From: Oceanimonas sp052119705
GTDB taxonomy: Bacteria > Pseudomonadota > Gammaproteobacteria > Enterobacterales > Aeromonadaceae
Direction: 5' to 3'
Length of the DNA stretch: 29,312 nucleotides
Assembly: GCF_052119705.1 (NCBI RefSeq)
Contig: NZ_JBGQOP010000031.1
Coordinates: 1 to 29,312, forward strand
Below are positions 1 through 7,600 of the stretch, piece by piece. The notes beneath the pieces were generated by a model that saw only the letters and a list, made by a program, of their open reading frames with translations, was not told where the DNA came from and did no database searches. Within the stretch, counting starts at the first letter, position 1. The number at the start of each line of letters is the position of its first letter. Made by a program: the position numbers and the translations under genes.

Positions 1-73
1 TAACGCCGCCAACACAGGCGAGCGTCAGCGAGTCCAGCCAGCTTGCTGGCGTTTGTGATTGGCCTTGTTATGA
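1..73 (-). repeat. attC site 1 (host type, cut by window edge)
   Basis: First of 17 near-identical ~75-bp attC sites. R' is at the left (TAAC, truncated by the window edge) and R'' (GTTATGA) at 67-73. The outer arm CCAACACA pairs with TGTGATTGG, leaving an extrahelical A, and GCCAGC-TT-GCTGGC makes an inner hairpin. It belongs to the cassette carrying the gene at 329-1129. Confidence 0.9.
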
Positions 74-328
74 GCTTCAAACTAACAACTCACATAGGTG
101 GCCTGTTAATTCCACTCGTCTGTATTCGAATCATTGGCCACATATTTATGAAACAAAAGCCGTGGTCAGTGCTGCACAAAAACGCTCTTCTTACCGTGCG
201 ACTGGTAAAAGGGCGATTCTGACAAACTAATTTTACTTTGGCATCGGTGCCTTCTCACAAACTCCAAACGCGAACTTTTTGAGTGTAGAGTTCAGACCAA
301 AAGCTAATCAATTAACATGGATGACCTA

Positions 329-1129
329 TTAGTTTCTTTTTCTTTGGGAAAGCTTGTCGGTTTGCAGCGGGCTTTGCGCGAATAGCGTTTCGAACAGGTT
401 CATGGGATTTTCGCTTTTACCCTCCGCTTGGTGCGTGAGATAGTTGAAATCCAGGTTTATTTTTGACTCCAGATCGCTGGCATAATTTTGTGGATATTGC
501 GCTTGCTCGATCGCGGGCAGCTCCTTGAAATGGTCAAGGACGGCGCTGAAGAAATTGGTCATTTTCCCCGTCCGGTTATATTCATCCATGGCTTGGGCTG
601 CGACTTTGACACGCCAAACCTGTTCCCTATCATACGATTCATAGTAAGCCGCTCTACGTTCATTAACGGTGTAGTTTCCGCTGTCGTCATAGATGATGTG
701 GGACAGTTGTTCTGTCGACAGGCTACCAAAAGGGTTTTTCACCGATCTGCTGCCGCTGTCTGAACTAGTGACGAATTCCGTTGCTTGCTTGGCTCTTGCT
801 AACAACTCTGGATCGTCAGTCTTAGGAACCTCGTTGTTGTGCTTGGCTTTGTTAGCTTGGTAGGCGTCACCAATTATTTGATCTATCAAAGAGTTCGCCT
901 TGCCGGCCAATTCTGAACGGCTGAGCGTTGTGTCCCGAGCCTCTGCACGGCTGGCACTGTCCGCCAGTTGGCTGGCTAGCGTGGAAATCGTCAGCGTGCC
1001 GCCGCCTTGGGTGCCCGATGCGCCCTGATTTTTCGAGGCGTCAGAAACAGGCTCTGTCGCCGAAGCTGCCTTGAACGCCACTGCGTTGCCTGTTTGGGCA
1101 GTGGAATACGCATTAATAGAACCGACCAT
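329..1129 (-). CDS. Uncharacterised 266-aa cassette protein, Pseudomonas-type family
   Basis: Gene of cassette 1 (4-1259). I recognise the layout from uncharacterised proteins common in Pseudomonas, from memory and without a database check. It has a disordered Ser/Thr/Gly-rich N-terminus (about 1-45), a TLTISTLASQL segment near 46-56, an acidic PKTDDPELLARAKQATEF block near 102-119, and a helical C-terminal half with FNYLTHQ. No membrane segment, signal peptide or catalytic motif is visible. The ATG at 1127-1129 has the weak upstream GGGGGC as a possible ribosome binding site. The C-terminal SQRKRN and the following ~40 bases resemble the non-coding flank at 1620-1660 in cassette 3. About 250 bases separate the stop from attC 1 and hold no gene. 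Function unknown. Confidence 0.75.
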   Translation of the reverse strand: MVGSINAYSTAQTGNAVAFKAASATEPVSDASKNQGASGTQGGGTLTISTLASQLADSASRAEARDTTLSRSELAGKANSLIDQIIGDAYQANKAKHNNEVPKTDDPELLARAKQATEFVTSSDSGSRSVKNPFGSLSTEQLSHIIYDDSGNYTVNERRAAYYESYDREQVWRVKVAAQAMDEYNRTGKMTNFFSAVLDHFKELPAIEQAQYPQNYASDLESKINLDFNYLTHQAEGKSENPMNLFETLFAQSPLQTDKLSQRKRN

Positions 1130-1253
1130 AATTGCCCCCGTGAACCTAAAGTTTTTGGATCCAAACTAACCCTATCATGATGAAGCTAATAAGCCATCAG
1201 GTTAAAATAAGCCCATAGTAATTAAATAAACTCCGCGCTGGCAGATTGCCGAC

Positions 1254-1314
1254 TCATAACGCTTGAGCCAAGCGGCGCGAGGTACGAGCGTCCGACTTGG
1301 GCGACTTGTTAACT
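1254..1314 (-). other. attC site 2 (61 bp, divergent type)
   Basis: R' is CTCATAAC ending at 1260 and R'' is GTTAACT at 1308-1314. The arms TTGAGCCAAGCGGCG and CGACTTGGGCGAC face each other as in a short classical attC. R'' matches the beginning of its cassette at 1534 (GTTAACTGG on the minus strand). Confidence 0.85.
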
Positions 1315-1534
1315 TGGCGAGCTGCTGATGCTTCTTGAGCACAGCGAACCAAGGCAAAAAGTGACACCTGCCAACCGAACAAGAAGGCTGCAAGTTATCA
1401 CCTACGATTACCAACGGCACCAAGACAAAGCTAAAAACTTAAATCGATGTATGAACTCCAGGCCGCAAGCAAAGCTACCTGCAAACTTTATTGCTACCAA
1501 CTGATTAAAGGCCTAAACCAAACGAGCCAGTTAA
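1260..1534. other. Cassette 2: no convincing gene
   Basis: A 275-bp cassette. Two overlapping ORFs can be read: a plus-strand one at 1328-1504 (58 aa, basic, no good ribosome binding site) and a minus-strand one from a TTG at 1423 that runs left through the attC into the next cassette. Neither shows recognisable motifs. The plus-strand ORF is contained in the cassette and is the better candidate if one is real. Confidence 0.5.
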
Positions 1535-1604
1535 CGCTGCCAACACAGGCGAGCGGCAGCGAGTCCAGCCAGCTTGCTGGCGTTTGTGATTGGCCTTGTT
1601 ATGA
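1529..1604 (-). repeat. attC site 3 (host type)
   Basis: Host-type attC with small changes (GCTGCC for GCCGCC, GCGGCAGCG for GCGTCAGCG). R'' GTTATGA is at 1598-1604. Its R' reads AGTTAAC, which belongs to the start of cassette 2. Confidence 0.9.
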
Positions 1605-1687
1605 GTTTCAAGAAAACAACTAACATGGATGGCCCGTTAGTTGTTGCTCCTTTGGGATTTATATTTACTAGCATCTGGCGATTACAA

Positions 1688-2212
1688 CTAAGTTATTGAC
1701 TTTCCCATTTTCTCCATCAACTCAATTAATTTGCTATCTCCTTGAACCCGCTCGTTCATCTGCTGGCGAAGCGATTCACTAAAGTTCTTATCAAGAATAG
1801 TTGCCTTATAATGAGCCTCAACCCCTCTGATGCCGTTGGCATCTAATATCGCTTGGTAGTGTTCTTGAACACGATCAGCATACTCAATGCGCTCACTCAT
1901 TGACGTTGACGCAGCTTGAGGATATTTCTCTGCAAACCAATCCGCTCCTATGCCTAATGTTCCGGTAGCTTCGAACATATAGTCTGCCTGCCAACTTGGC
2001 ATCTGGTACATTTCTAGGGGATGAGCACCCGATGCAATATTTGTCACATTTGGTATCACTCCCTCGTAAGCAGCTTGTTTGCCTACACTCGATATGTTGA
2101 CGCTATCCACACTATTGCCCTGATTTACCTGAGGAGGCTTTGCGTTATTAGTGCTATTAGTCTTACTTTCATATGCGGCATTCACCGCAGAGTGCGTATT
2201 ACCGATCAACAT
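1688..2212 (-). CDS. Uncharacterised 174-aa cassette protein
   Basis: Gene of cassette 3 (1535-2669). The ATG at 2210-2212 is preceded by AAGGAGAAGCTC, a strong ribosome binding site. The N-terminus (about 1-40) is rich in Asn/Ser/Thr and ends in DSVNISSVGKQAAYEG. The rest is predicted soluble and helical, with a hydrophilic C-terminus (ERVQGDSKLIELMEKMGKS). I do not recognise a family. The VNIS-xx-G segment recalls TLTISTLA in the 329-1129 product and VDISNAG in the product encoded at 12772. A likely promoter lies within the cassette (2286-2315), so this gene need not depend on the integron promoter. Confidence 0.75.
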   Translation of the reverse strand: MLIGNTHSAVNAAYESKTNSTNNAKPPQVNQGNSVDSVNISSVGKQAAYEGVIPNVTNIASGAHPLEMYQMPSWQADYMFEATGTLGIGADWFAEKYPQAASTSMSERIEYADRVQEHYQAILDANGIRGVEAHYKATILDKNFSESLRQQMNERVQGDSKLIELMEKMGKSIT

Positions 2213-2285
2213 GAGCTTCTCCTTGTGGTTTTAACTTGTATTCCTACTAACCCAAACACTACTAATGCAAAAATTAAGCCAGCTT

Positions 2286-2315
2286 ATAATATTGCATACT
2301 TTGGAACATTTACAA
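2286..2315 (-). promoter_or_regulatory. Candidate promoter for 1688-2212
   Basis: On the minus strand TTGTAA (2310-2315) is followed after 18 bases by TATTAT (2286-2291), about 75 bases before the start codon. Fair match to a sigma-70 promoter; inference only. Confidence 0.4.
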
Positions 2316-2389
2316 TTCCAGTGAAATCGTCTAGGAAGTACGTTTAACTTAGGTTATGAGGAAAAATAGCTGTCCTGTTTACTCGATTG

Positions 2390-2425
2390 AATTGTAGTGG
2401 CCAAGTAAAATTGGCCACTACAATT
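2390..2425. other. Perfect 15-bp inverted repeat with 6-base loop
   Basis: AATTGTAGTGGCCAA (2390-2404) and its exact reverse complement (2411-2425) enclose GTAAAA. No T-tract follows on either strand, so a simple intrinsic terminator is unlikely. It sits upstream of the gene at 1688-2212 and just right of its candidate promoter. It could be an operator or an RNA stem. Confidence 0.7.
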
Positions 2426-2477
2426 AGTTACTGAATCGATGAAAACGGAAAGCCTTGACAGTCATCGGCAAAACTTT

Positions 2478-2669
2478 GCCGCTACATGCATACTAATGTT
2501 CAAAAGATGCCGAACAGAGATCTCAAACCTTGGCAGCCAAAGATAAGTACATTTGCACACTTCCCGACAGCCGATGCCGAGGTTGCCCTTTGCTCTACCA
2601 TTTCAGCTTGCACAGCTCGGTGATAATTCTAAAAATTGACTCCGAAACTGGCTGATTACCGACTCATAA
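2478..2669 (-). repeat. Partial ORF-less-family module fused to cassette 3
   Basis: The 5' end of cassette 3 is homologous to the ORF-less cassettes: the blocks GAGATCTCAAA, CCGACAGCCGATGCCGAGGTTGCC, CAGCTCGGTGATAA, TTGACTCCG and GGCTGATTACCGACTCATAAC occur in the same order. There is no attC between it and the gene at 1688-2212, so gene and module now move as one cassette. Positions 2213-2477 hold the promoter and the inverted repeat but no gene. Confidence 0.7.
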
Positions 2670-2739
2670 CGCCGCAAACACAGGCGAGCGTCAGCGAGTC
2701 CAGCCAGCTTGCTGGCGTTTGTGATTGGCCTTGTTATAA
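2664..2739 (-). repeat. attC site 4 (host type)
   Basis: Host-type attC with GCCGCAAACACAGG in the left arm and R'' GTTATAA at 2733-2739. Confidence 0.9.
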
Positions 2740-2752
2740 GTTTTAATGACTA

Positions 2753-3001
2753 CTATTTATACGGATACTCTGGATCATCGGGAGTGTCTATAACCGCATG
2801 CTGCTTGATTAACTCTGTACTTTCAGCAGAAGTAGAAATCATAGAAAGTGCGTGACCCAGCATATGCCTAGACTCTTCATTTAACGCTGCAAGCCTCTCA
2901 ATTTCTTCTGACATTTCTTTACTAGCCCTGCGGTGATAGAGCTCGGCAACAATTAAATAAATAATTGCACCGATTACCGCGCCGATTATTATTTCGATCA
3001 A
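2753..3001 (-). CDS. Small single-pass membrane protein (82 aa)
   Basis: Gene of cassette 4 (2670-3043). It starts at a TTG (2999-3001) with GGAG seven bases upstream. Residues 3-20 (EIIIGAVIGAIIYLIVAEL) form one membrane helix; the rest is a charged, probably cytoplasmic helix (RRASKEMSEEIERLAALNEE) and an acidic tail ending DDPEYPYK. The gene stops 13 bases from its attC, the usual compact layout. No family recognised. Confidence 0.7.
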   Translation of the reverse strand: MIEIIIGAVIGAIIYLIVAELYHRRASKEMSEEIERLAALNEESRHMLGHALSMISTSAESTELIKQHAVIDTPDDPEYPYK

Positions 3002-3037
3002 CTTAAATCTCCATTACTACCGAAAAACACTCAAGAC

Positions 3038-3085
3038 TTATAACGCCGCAATCACGCGCTTGTCGCGTGCATTGCCTTGTTAATT
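3038..3085 (-). other. attC site 5 (48 bp, minimal)
   Basis: R' is CTTATAAC ending at 3044, R'' GTTAATT at 3079-3085, with GCACGCGACAAGCGCGTG as the hairpin tip on the minus strand. The stop codon of the acetyltransferase gene lies inside it. Confidence 0.85.
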
Positions 3086-3522
3086 TTGATTTCCATAGGC
3101 TGATAAGCCAGACCATCCGACTCACTTGCTTCGCCTTTGCACTCGAACCCGTACTTTTCATACGCGGGTACTGAAGACAGGGATGCACTAACTGTAATAG
3201 TTTCAACCTCCGCATAATTTATGGCTGATGAAAGCAGTTTCTTACCAATACCTTCTTTCTGACGGTCAGGAATTATAAAAAGCATTGCAACATGACGGCC
3301 TTCCTTAAGTTCGATGACGCCCTCAATTTGTCCATTGTCTTCTGCGACCAGCATCAAGTTGTCGCCCTTCATCCTTTCAAGAAAGGAATTACTCGCAGCA
3401 ATTTTCGAAAAGGTTGAAACCCCTTCATCAGATAATGCGTCCGCAACAGAATGTAAAAAAGAATTCATACAGGTTGCACTTACAGCTTCAAGGTCTTTCA
3501 CTTCCATTTTCCTGACGATCAT
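3052..3522 (-). CDS. GNAT-family N-acetyltransferase (156 aa)
   Basis: Gene of cassette 5 (3044-3543). I start it at the ATG at 3520-3522, which has AGGA five bases upstream; the longer frame begins inside the neighbouring attC. It reads MIVRKMEVKDLEA, with a GNAT-like first strand, MLVAEDNGQIEGVIEL for strands 2-3, the acetyl-CoA loop motif Q88-x-x-G91-x-G93 (RQKEGIGKKLL) and a VPAYEKYGF motif B. Length fits the family. The substrate cannot be told; GNAT proteins are among the commonest cassette cargos and may modify small molecules, toxins or proteins. The last codons and TGA run into the attC, so the C-terminus is partly attC-encoded. Confidence 0.9.
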   Translation of the reverse strand: MIVRKMEVKDLEAVSATCMNSFLHSVADALSDEGVSTFSKIAASNSFLERMKGDNLMLVAEDNGQIEGVIELKEGRHVAMLFIIPDRQKEGIGKKLLSSAINYAEVETITVSASLSSVPAYEKYGFECKGEASESDGLAYQPMEIKINKAMHATSA

Positions 3523-3537
3523 TGATATCCTGCTAGA

Positions 3538-3612
3538 AATTAACGCCGCCAACACAGGCGAGCGTAGCGAGTCCAGCCAGCTTGCTGGCGTTTGTGATTG
3601 GCCTTGTTATGA
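3538..3612 (-). repeat. attC site 6 (host type)
   Basis: Host-type attC carrying the shorter GCGTAGCG loop variant. R'' GTTATGA is at 3606-3612. It is shared exactly with sites 9 and 27. Confidence 0.92.
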
Positions 3613-3875
3613 GCTTAAGTAAAAGTAAGAACTCACCAGCTTAACTCCGTGAGTATCAGGTGAAACACGTTCCGTCGCTGCCAATATTGGATGAAGCACG
3701 CTGAATGTTCAACGAGATGCCCGACAGAGATTTTGAATGTTGAGTACCATAGCTAAATACCTTGCTCGGTTCTCCGAGAGGCGATTCCAGTGTCACTCTT
3801 TTACTCCGCCATTTCAGCCAGCTCGGTGATAACGCTATAAATTGACTCCGTGCTTGGCTGATTGCTGACTCATAA
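3544..3875. mobile_element. ORF-less cassette, identical copy A
   Basis: A 332-bp cassette identical, as far as I can read base by base, to 4873-5204 and 17125-17456. No credible gene: the minus-strand frame over 3656-3973 takes its start and first ~30 codons from the next attC, and related cassettes have indels that break the frame. It contains the small stem CTCGG-TTCT-CCGAG and conserved ends (GTTATGAG and GACTCATAAC). Confidence 0.85.
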
Positions 3876-3968
3876 CGCATTACTAATGGGCTGCCGCAGC
3901 GCAGCGTAGGCAGTCCCGTGGAGACCACGCTGTTTGTGGCCGTAACGAAATTTAGTAACTTGTTATGT
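3870..3968 (-). other. attC site 7 (~100 bp, hairpin type)
   Basis: R' ends at 3876 and R'' GTTATGT is at 3962-3968. ATTACTAA and TTTAGTAA pair as the outer arms, with GGGCTGCCGCAGCGCAGCG in the interior. R'' matches the cassette start TTATGTGATTTC at 4283. Confidence 0.85.
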
Positions 3969-3973
3969 GACAT

Positions 3974-4237
3974 TTAATGCTTAGCAATTGTTGAATGATG
4001 AATAACCCAATAGGCTAAAGCAACAAATATACCACCAACTAAAACAGCTAAAGACCACAACCAAGAATTTACAAACGCCAGAGATCCATGCTCTCTTTGC
4101 AATCTGTTGGCGTCGTTGAATACTGCAGCACTGAAAGCAAGATGAACTAAGATAGCACCTATAATTGGCAAGATATTCCACATTAAGCCAAAAACCATTA
4201 CTTGTTCTGAGTTTAAATTATTAAAATAAAAATCCAT
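3974..4237 (-). CDS. Two-helix membrane protein (87 aa)
   Basis: Gene of cassette 7 (3876-4283). ATG at 4235-4237 with AAGGG nine bases before it. Two hydrophobic stretches are clear: VMVFGLMWNILPIIGAILVHLAF (about 13-35) and SWLWSLAVLVGGIFVALAYWVI (about 58-79), joined by a loop with FNDANRLQREHG. Resembles small inner-membrane proteins of unknown role; no signature motif. The gene ends six bases from R''. Confidence 0.75.
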   Translation of the reverse strand: MDFYFNNLNSEQVMVFGLMWNILPIIGAILVHLAFSAAVFNDANRLQREHGSLAFVNSWLWSLAVLVGGIFVALAYWVIHHSTIAKH

Positions 4238-4277
4238 TAAGATACCCTTTTTTAAAGATCAGCTTGATGCTGAAATC

Positions 4278-4353
4278 ACATAACGCCGCCAACACAGGCG
4301 AGCGTCAGCGAGTCCAGCCAGCTTGCTGGCGTTTGTGATTGGCCTTGTTAGGC
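4278..4353 (-). repeat. attC site 8 (host type)
   Basis: Host-type attC with R'' GTTAGGC at 4347-4353. The TAA stop of the next gene (4348-4350) lies inside R''. Confidence 0.92.
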
Positions 4354-4836
4354 CTTTTGTTCATTTTCAACCGCAAAATTCTTTATCACACCAAAATAGG
4401 CCGGTAAAGCTAACAATAACCCACCAAAGCCACCAGCTAAAACCTGTTCTAAAAGTGACGCTGAGCTTTTTCCTATGATGTCTAAACCAAAACTTATGCC
4501 TATTAAAAATGGAAGGCCAGATATTAGCGTGATATTTAATAAAAACAAAAAGAACCAAAACTTATTTCCGTTGTTCCTTAGTTCTTGTTGTGCGGCATAA
4601 ATAAATCCAATTATAAAAAATAGCGAAAAGGCCGAAAACAAGCCTATAATTGCAGAAACAAACCAGTGGATATTAAATTGCTCCTGAGTGACATAGAATG
4701 TGTAGCCAAAGGCAAGAACAAAAGGGCTATATATCATACTCAGAATAAATACTCGGAAGGTAAACCCAATTAACCCACCCATTAACCCACCGACAGCTGC
4801 AGCTTCGGCTTGCTCCCTTGTTCTATAGTTACTCAT
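4348..4836 (-). CDS. Multi-pass membrane protein (162 aa)
   Basis: Gene of cassette 8 (4284-4872). The start at 4834-4836 (MSNYRTREQAEAAAVGG) has AGAGG eight bases upstream; the longer frame begins inside the next attC and is rejected. Four hydrophobic segments: a Gly-rich GGLMGGLIGFTFRVFILSMIY, then IHWFVSAIIGLFSAFSLFFIIGF, FWFFLFLLNITLISGLPFLIG and VLAGGFGGLLLALPAYFGVI. The third and fourth pairs are separated by basic loops. No family recognised; no catalytic residues stand out. Its stop codon is formed by the attC. Confidence 0.75.
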   Translation of the reverse strand: MSNYRTREQAEAAAVGGLMGGLIGFTFRVFILSMIYSPFVLAFGYTFYVTQEQFNIHWFVSAIIGLFSAFSLFFIIGFIYAAQQELRNNGNKFWFFLFLLNITLISGLPFLIGISFGLDIIGKSSASLLEQVLAGGFGGLLLALPAYFGVIKNFAVENEQKA

Positions 4837-4866
4837 ATTAAACACCTCTAGTTTATTGTATTGATG

Positions 4867-4941
4867 CCCTAACGCCGCCAACACAGGCGAGCGTAGCGAG
4901 TCCAGCCAGCTTGCTGGCGTTTGTGATTGGCCTTGTTATGA
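4867..4941 (-). repeat. attC site 9 (host type)
   Basis: Same sequence as sites 6 and 27 (GCGTAGCG variant). R' is GCCCTAAC ending at 4873, R'' GTTATGA at 4935-4941. Confidence 0.92.
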
Positions 4942-5204
4942 GCTTAAGTAAAAGTAAGAACTCACCAGCTTAACTCCGTGAGTATCAGGTGAAACACGTT
5001 CCGTCGCTGCCAATATTGGATGAAGCACGCTGAATGTTCAACGAGATGCCCGACAGAGATTTTGAATGTTGAGTACCATAGCTAAATACCTTGCTCGGTT
5101 CTCCGAGAGGCGATTCCAGTGTCACTCTTTTACTCCGCCATTTCAGCCAGCTCGGTGATAACGCTATAAATTGACTCCGTGCTTGGCTGATTGCTGACTC
5201 ATAA
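4873..5204. mobile_element. ORF-less cassette, identical copy B
   Basis: Second of three identical 332-bp ORF-less cassettes (others 3544-3875 and 17125-17456). Separated from copy A by two gene cassettes, so it did not arise by simple tandem slippage. No gene seen. Confidence 0.85.
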
Positions 5205-5259
5205 CGCTAAGCTAAGCGGCGCAGCTCGCTGCGTCCAAAGCTTGAGCGCCTTGTTAGAT
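5199..5259 (-). other. attC site 10 (61 bp)
   Basis: R' CTCATAAC ends at 5205, R'' GTTAGAT at 5253-5259; GCTAAGCGGCGCAG faces CTGCGTCCAAAGCTTGAGC. The same site type recurs at 15289-15349 with one or two differences. The stop of the next gene is inside R''. Confidence 0.88.
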
Positions 5260-5697
5260 TAAGCCTTTGGCAACTGATATCAAACCTATGATAGAACCGA
5301 TAAGGCCAGTGATAATAGCGAACCAAAAAGCAATCACATCACGCTGCGCTTTTTGCTCTTTTCTTATAAGTTCGCGGACGTGATATATACCATTCTCTGT
5401 TAATAAATTTGTGGGCCCTTCGTCATCATCAAAGTCAAAATTTTTATACATAGTTTCATCATGTAAGGACGGCATGGGAATTATTAATTTGTCAGCCATT
5501 TTCTTGAGATAGCTTGTTTTATGAAACTCAATTCCATGCTCTACAAGATCACATTTATGGTACATGTGGGAGATGTGTCCTTGATCATCTTCTCCAAGCT
5601 TATAGCCTTTTTCTACAGACTCTGCCTCTTTTAACAATTTTCTTAAAGTTTTGTTCAATTTAGCAATCTGGATTCTATAGCTTAAATACGCAATCAT
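5254..5697 (-). CDS. C-terminally anchored membrane protein (147 aa)
   Basis: Gene of cassette 10 (5205-5717). ATG at 5695-5697 with AAGGG about six bases upstream. Residues 1-30 are an amphipathic basic helix (YRIQIAKLNKTLRKLLKEAE); the middle is acidic (FDFDDDEGPTN); residues ~122-147 (VIAFWFAIITGLIGSIIGLISVAKGLI) are a membrane helix at the very C-terminus. Looks like a cytoplasmic protein tethered to the membrane. The glycine pattern GLIGSIIGLIS occurs in many small proteins of unknown function. No assignment. Confidence 0.72.
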   Translation of the reverse strand: MIAYLSYRIQIAKLNKTLRKLLKEAESVEKGYKLGEDDQGHISHMYHKCDLVEHGIEFHKTSYLKKMADKLIIPMPSLHDETMYKNFDFDDDEGPTNLLTENGIYHVRELIRKEQKAQRDVIAFWFAIITGLIGSIIGLISVAKGLI

Positions 5698-5711
5698 AAT
5701 TTCCCTTGAAA

Positions 5712-5811
5712 ATCTAACGCCGCATTAAGCGGACTAAAATTGTGGGTTATACTGTGTAGCGAAGCGGAACGTAACCCACTGTTTTAGTTCCGTTTAAATG
5801 CCTTGTTAGAG
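5712..5811 (-). other. attC site 11 (100 bp, hairpin type)
   Basis: R' AATCTAAC ends at 5718 and R'' is at 5805-5811. Long arms: GCGGACTAAAATTGTGGGTTA faces TAACCCACTGTTTTAGTTCCG, with a GTGTAGCGAAGCGGAAC tip. A close relative is at 13252-13351. Confidence 0.88.
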
Positions 5812-5813
5812 GC

Positions 5814-7571
5814 CTACTCGGTTGGCCACCTTTTCAAACATTCTAGTATCCCATACAAGCTTGATACGACTTGATGTAACATCTCATGCCCTTGGTGAAC
5901 ATAAGGAACTGATTTGTCAATTTTAATAAGATCAAATGCTTGTTCAATTTTACTACTAGGCAAATGTGCATCTGCATGCCTAAGTTCGTAAACCCCAACT
6001 AATGGTGCAGTCATTTTTCTTACAAAATCTACATCGTATTTAGACGTGAGCAGGTTTTCTAATGATTTCAATGATCCCCATTTTGTTTTCTTAGGTGGAG
6101 GAACGATAGTTTGCATGGCTTCAGCATCTAAGCTATCGACAATAAGCCTTGCAAGATCTTTTGACAACGAATAGAACGAGGCCTCGTCAATGGATCTAAA
6201 TCGATGAGTTTTTTGTATTAAGTCAGGGATTATATCGTGTTCCCTAAAAATCTTAATACCAAGTTTATCTTCAGATAACTCATTTAAATGTTGAAATACA
6301 TTAGCTAAAAATGATTCTGGTGCTTGTGTTTCTGCTGGAGTTGCACGAACCTGTGATGCAAGTAATTCTTCTGAAACACCACCTTCTGGAGTGATGTTAA
6401 ACCCAGCCCATATTTGTTGTTGCCATTCAGGCAGACGACCAATATCTTTTGCATAAACACAAATTAAACCAAGTTCATTAACTCCAAAATGTACTCCGTA
6501 ACCATAAGAGCCACCAACCTTTCCAGTTTGAGAAGTGTAAAAATCCAGTGTTCCACCTCGGCGGTGACATAGAGACATAATTATATCTGGCTTAAACCAA
6601 AGCCATTTACCACTATCTATAAGCTCTTTGCCACAAACCCTAGTGCCTTCGGCATCAATAATAAAAAATACCGTTGATGCCACTTCATCTTCACGAACTT
6701 TGGGACTAAATTTTGCGGGTTCAATTATCTCTGTTCGCCATAAGTCGCCCATTACACGATAAAGTTTTTTTCCTTCAAAGTCTTTTACCCAAGATTTACT
6801 TTTTGTATTTTCATCACTTGGAATATCTGATAAATCAGGCACATCATCAGATTCATCAACATCCGTTCGTTCTACATGCATTACAGACATTTGAGAACCA
6901 AATGGATTGCCGCCTTCGTGGATTTCCATGAAACGACCTTCCCACCTATAACTTTCATTTTCAAATTTATCATTTCCATTAGGCCATGCTAGAAAAGATA
7001 TATCTTCAAAAATAGCATCTCGGCTAAAAAACATAGTCATATATAAACACATGTCTCTAGCGCAAAGGTAATCCTTTAAATACTGCGCTTTAACTTCAAG
7101 TGATAAAGGCTTTTCTTCATTATCAACATTTAATTTAGCTACTTCTGTGTACCCATCTTGAGGACACACCCACGAATTACCTTCACGAACTAAGCCTAGA
7201 GCGATAACAAAGTCTTGATTTAAGTGCCATGTTGGTGGTTTATCATCTAAAGAACGTTGATCAATAACTAACCGAAGACCTATATAATCTTCACCATATA
7301 TTTTGTGGGTATCTGCTGATATATACTCACCATCTTCTACATAACTTGAGTGTTCATTTATACCGATATCTGACCAATCTAAATTTTTAGCGAGTTCAAT
7401 TTTTGAAGAGGGCACTGCTATTGTGCCACAGCCGAAAAAATCTTCTTTATAGCCTAAGTACCCATATTTACCTTCGCTTTCTATATTATTAATAGCCCTT
7501 AAAGGTATCCAAACCGACCTAGTAAAATTTTTCCGTCGGATGTCGTTCATATCGAACCACTCTTGCTTCAT
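5814..7571 (-). CDS. Large uncharacterised protein, HEPN-like C-terminal motif (585 aa)
   Basis: The only gene of cassette 11 (5718-7606) and the largest cassette product seen. ATG at 7569-7571 with GGAG nine bases upstream. Soluble, no membrane segment. The N-terminal ~400 residues are mixed alpha/beta with no family I recognise (LGYKEDFFGCGTIAVP near 39-54, an acidic linker DVDESDDVPDLSDIPSDEN near 236-254, a GGSYGYGVHFGVNELGLICVYAKD strand pair in the middle). The C-terminal ~150 residues are helical and contain ELRHADAH, an R531-x4-H536 arrangement like that of HEPN RNase domains. By length and layout it resembles phage-defence proteins such as ApeA, but this is an inference from one motif. 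AT-rich compared with the backbone. Confidence 0.7.
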   Translation of the reverse strand: MKQEWFDMNDIRRKNFTRSVWIPLRAINNIESEGKYGYLGYKEDFFGCGTIAVPSSKIELAKNLDWSDIGINEHSSYVEDGEYISADTHKIYGEDYIGLRLVIDQRSLDDKPPTWHLNQDFVIALGLVREGNSWVCPQDGYTEVAKLNVDNEEKPLSLEVKAQYLKDYLCARDMCLYMTMFFSRDAIFEDISFLAWPNGNDKFENESYRWEGRFMEIHEGGNPFGSQMSVMHVERTDVDESDDVPDLSDIPSDENTKSKSWVKDFEGKKLYRVMGDLWRTEIIEPAKFSPKVREDEVASTVFFIIDAEGTRVCGKELIDSGKWLWFKPDIIMSLCHRRGGTLDFYTSQTGKVGGSYGYGVHFGVNELGLICVYAKDIGRLPEWQQQIWAGFNITPEGGVSEELLASQVRATPAETQAPESFLANVFQHLNELSEDKLGIKIFREHDIIPDLIQKTHRFRSIDEASFYSLSKDLARLIVDSLDAEAMQTIVPPPKKTKWGSLKSLENLLTSKYDVDFVRKMTAPLVGVYELRHADAHLPSSKIEQAFDLIKIDKSVPYVHQGHEMLHQVVSSLYGILECLKRWPTE

Positions 7572-7600
7572 GCTTGATACTCCATGGGATTTACACAGGC

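Noticed and set aside
488..763. 91-aa plus-strand ORF
   Set aside because: Antisense to the 266-aa cassette gene; no ribosome binding site or motif.
3841..3876. TTGACT near the right end of ORF-less cassettes as a plus-strand promoter -35
   Set aside because: No -10 at the proper spacing; the downstream bases are the conserved GCTGACTCATAACG cassette end.
3656..3973. 105-aa minus-strand ORF across an ORF-less cassette
   Set aside because: It begins inside the neighbouring attC, and sister cassettes carry indels that break the frame. The same applies to frames at 14015-14260, 18426-18623, 19114-19317 and 19532-19753.
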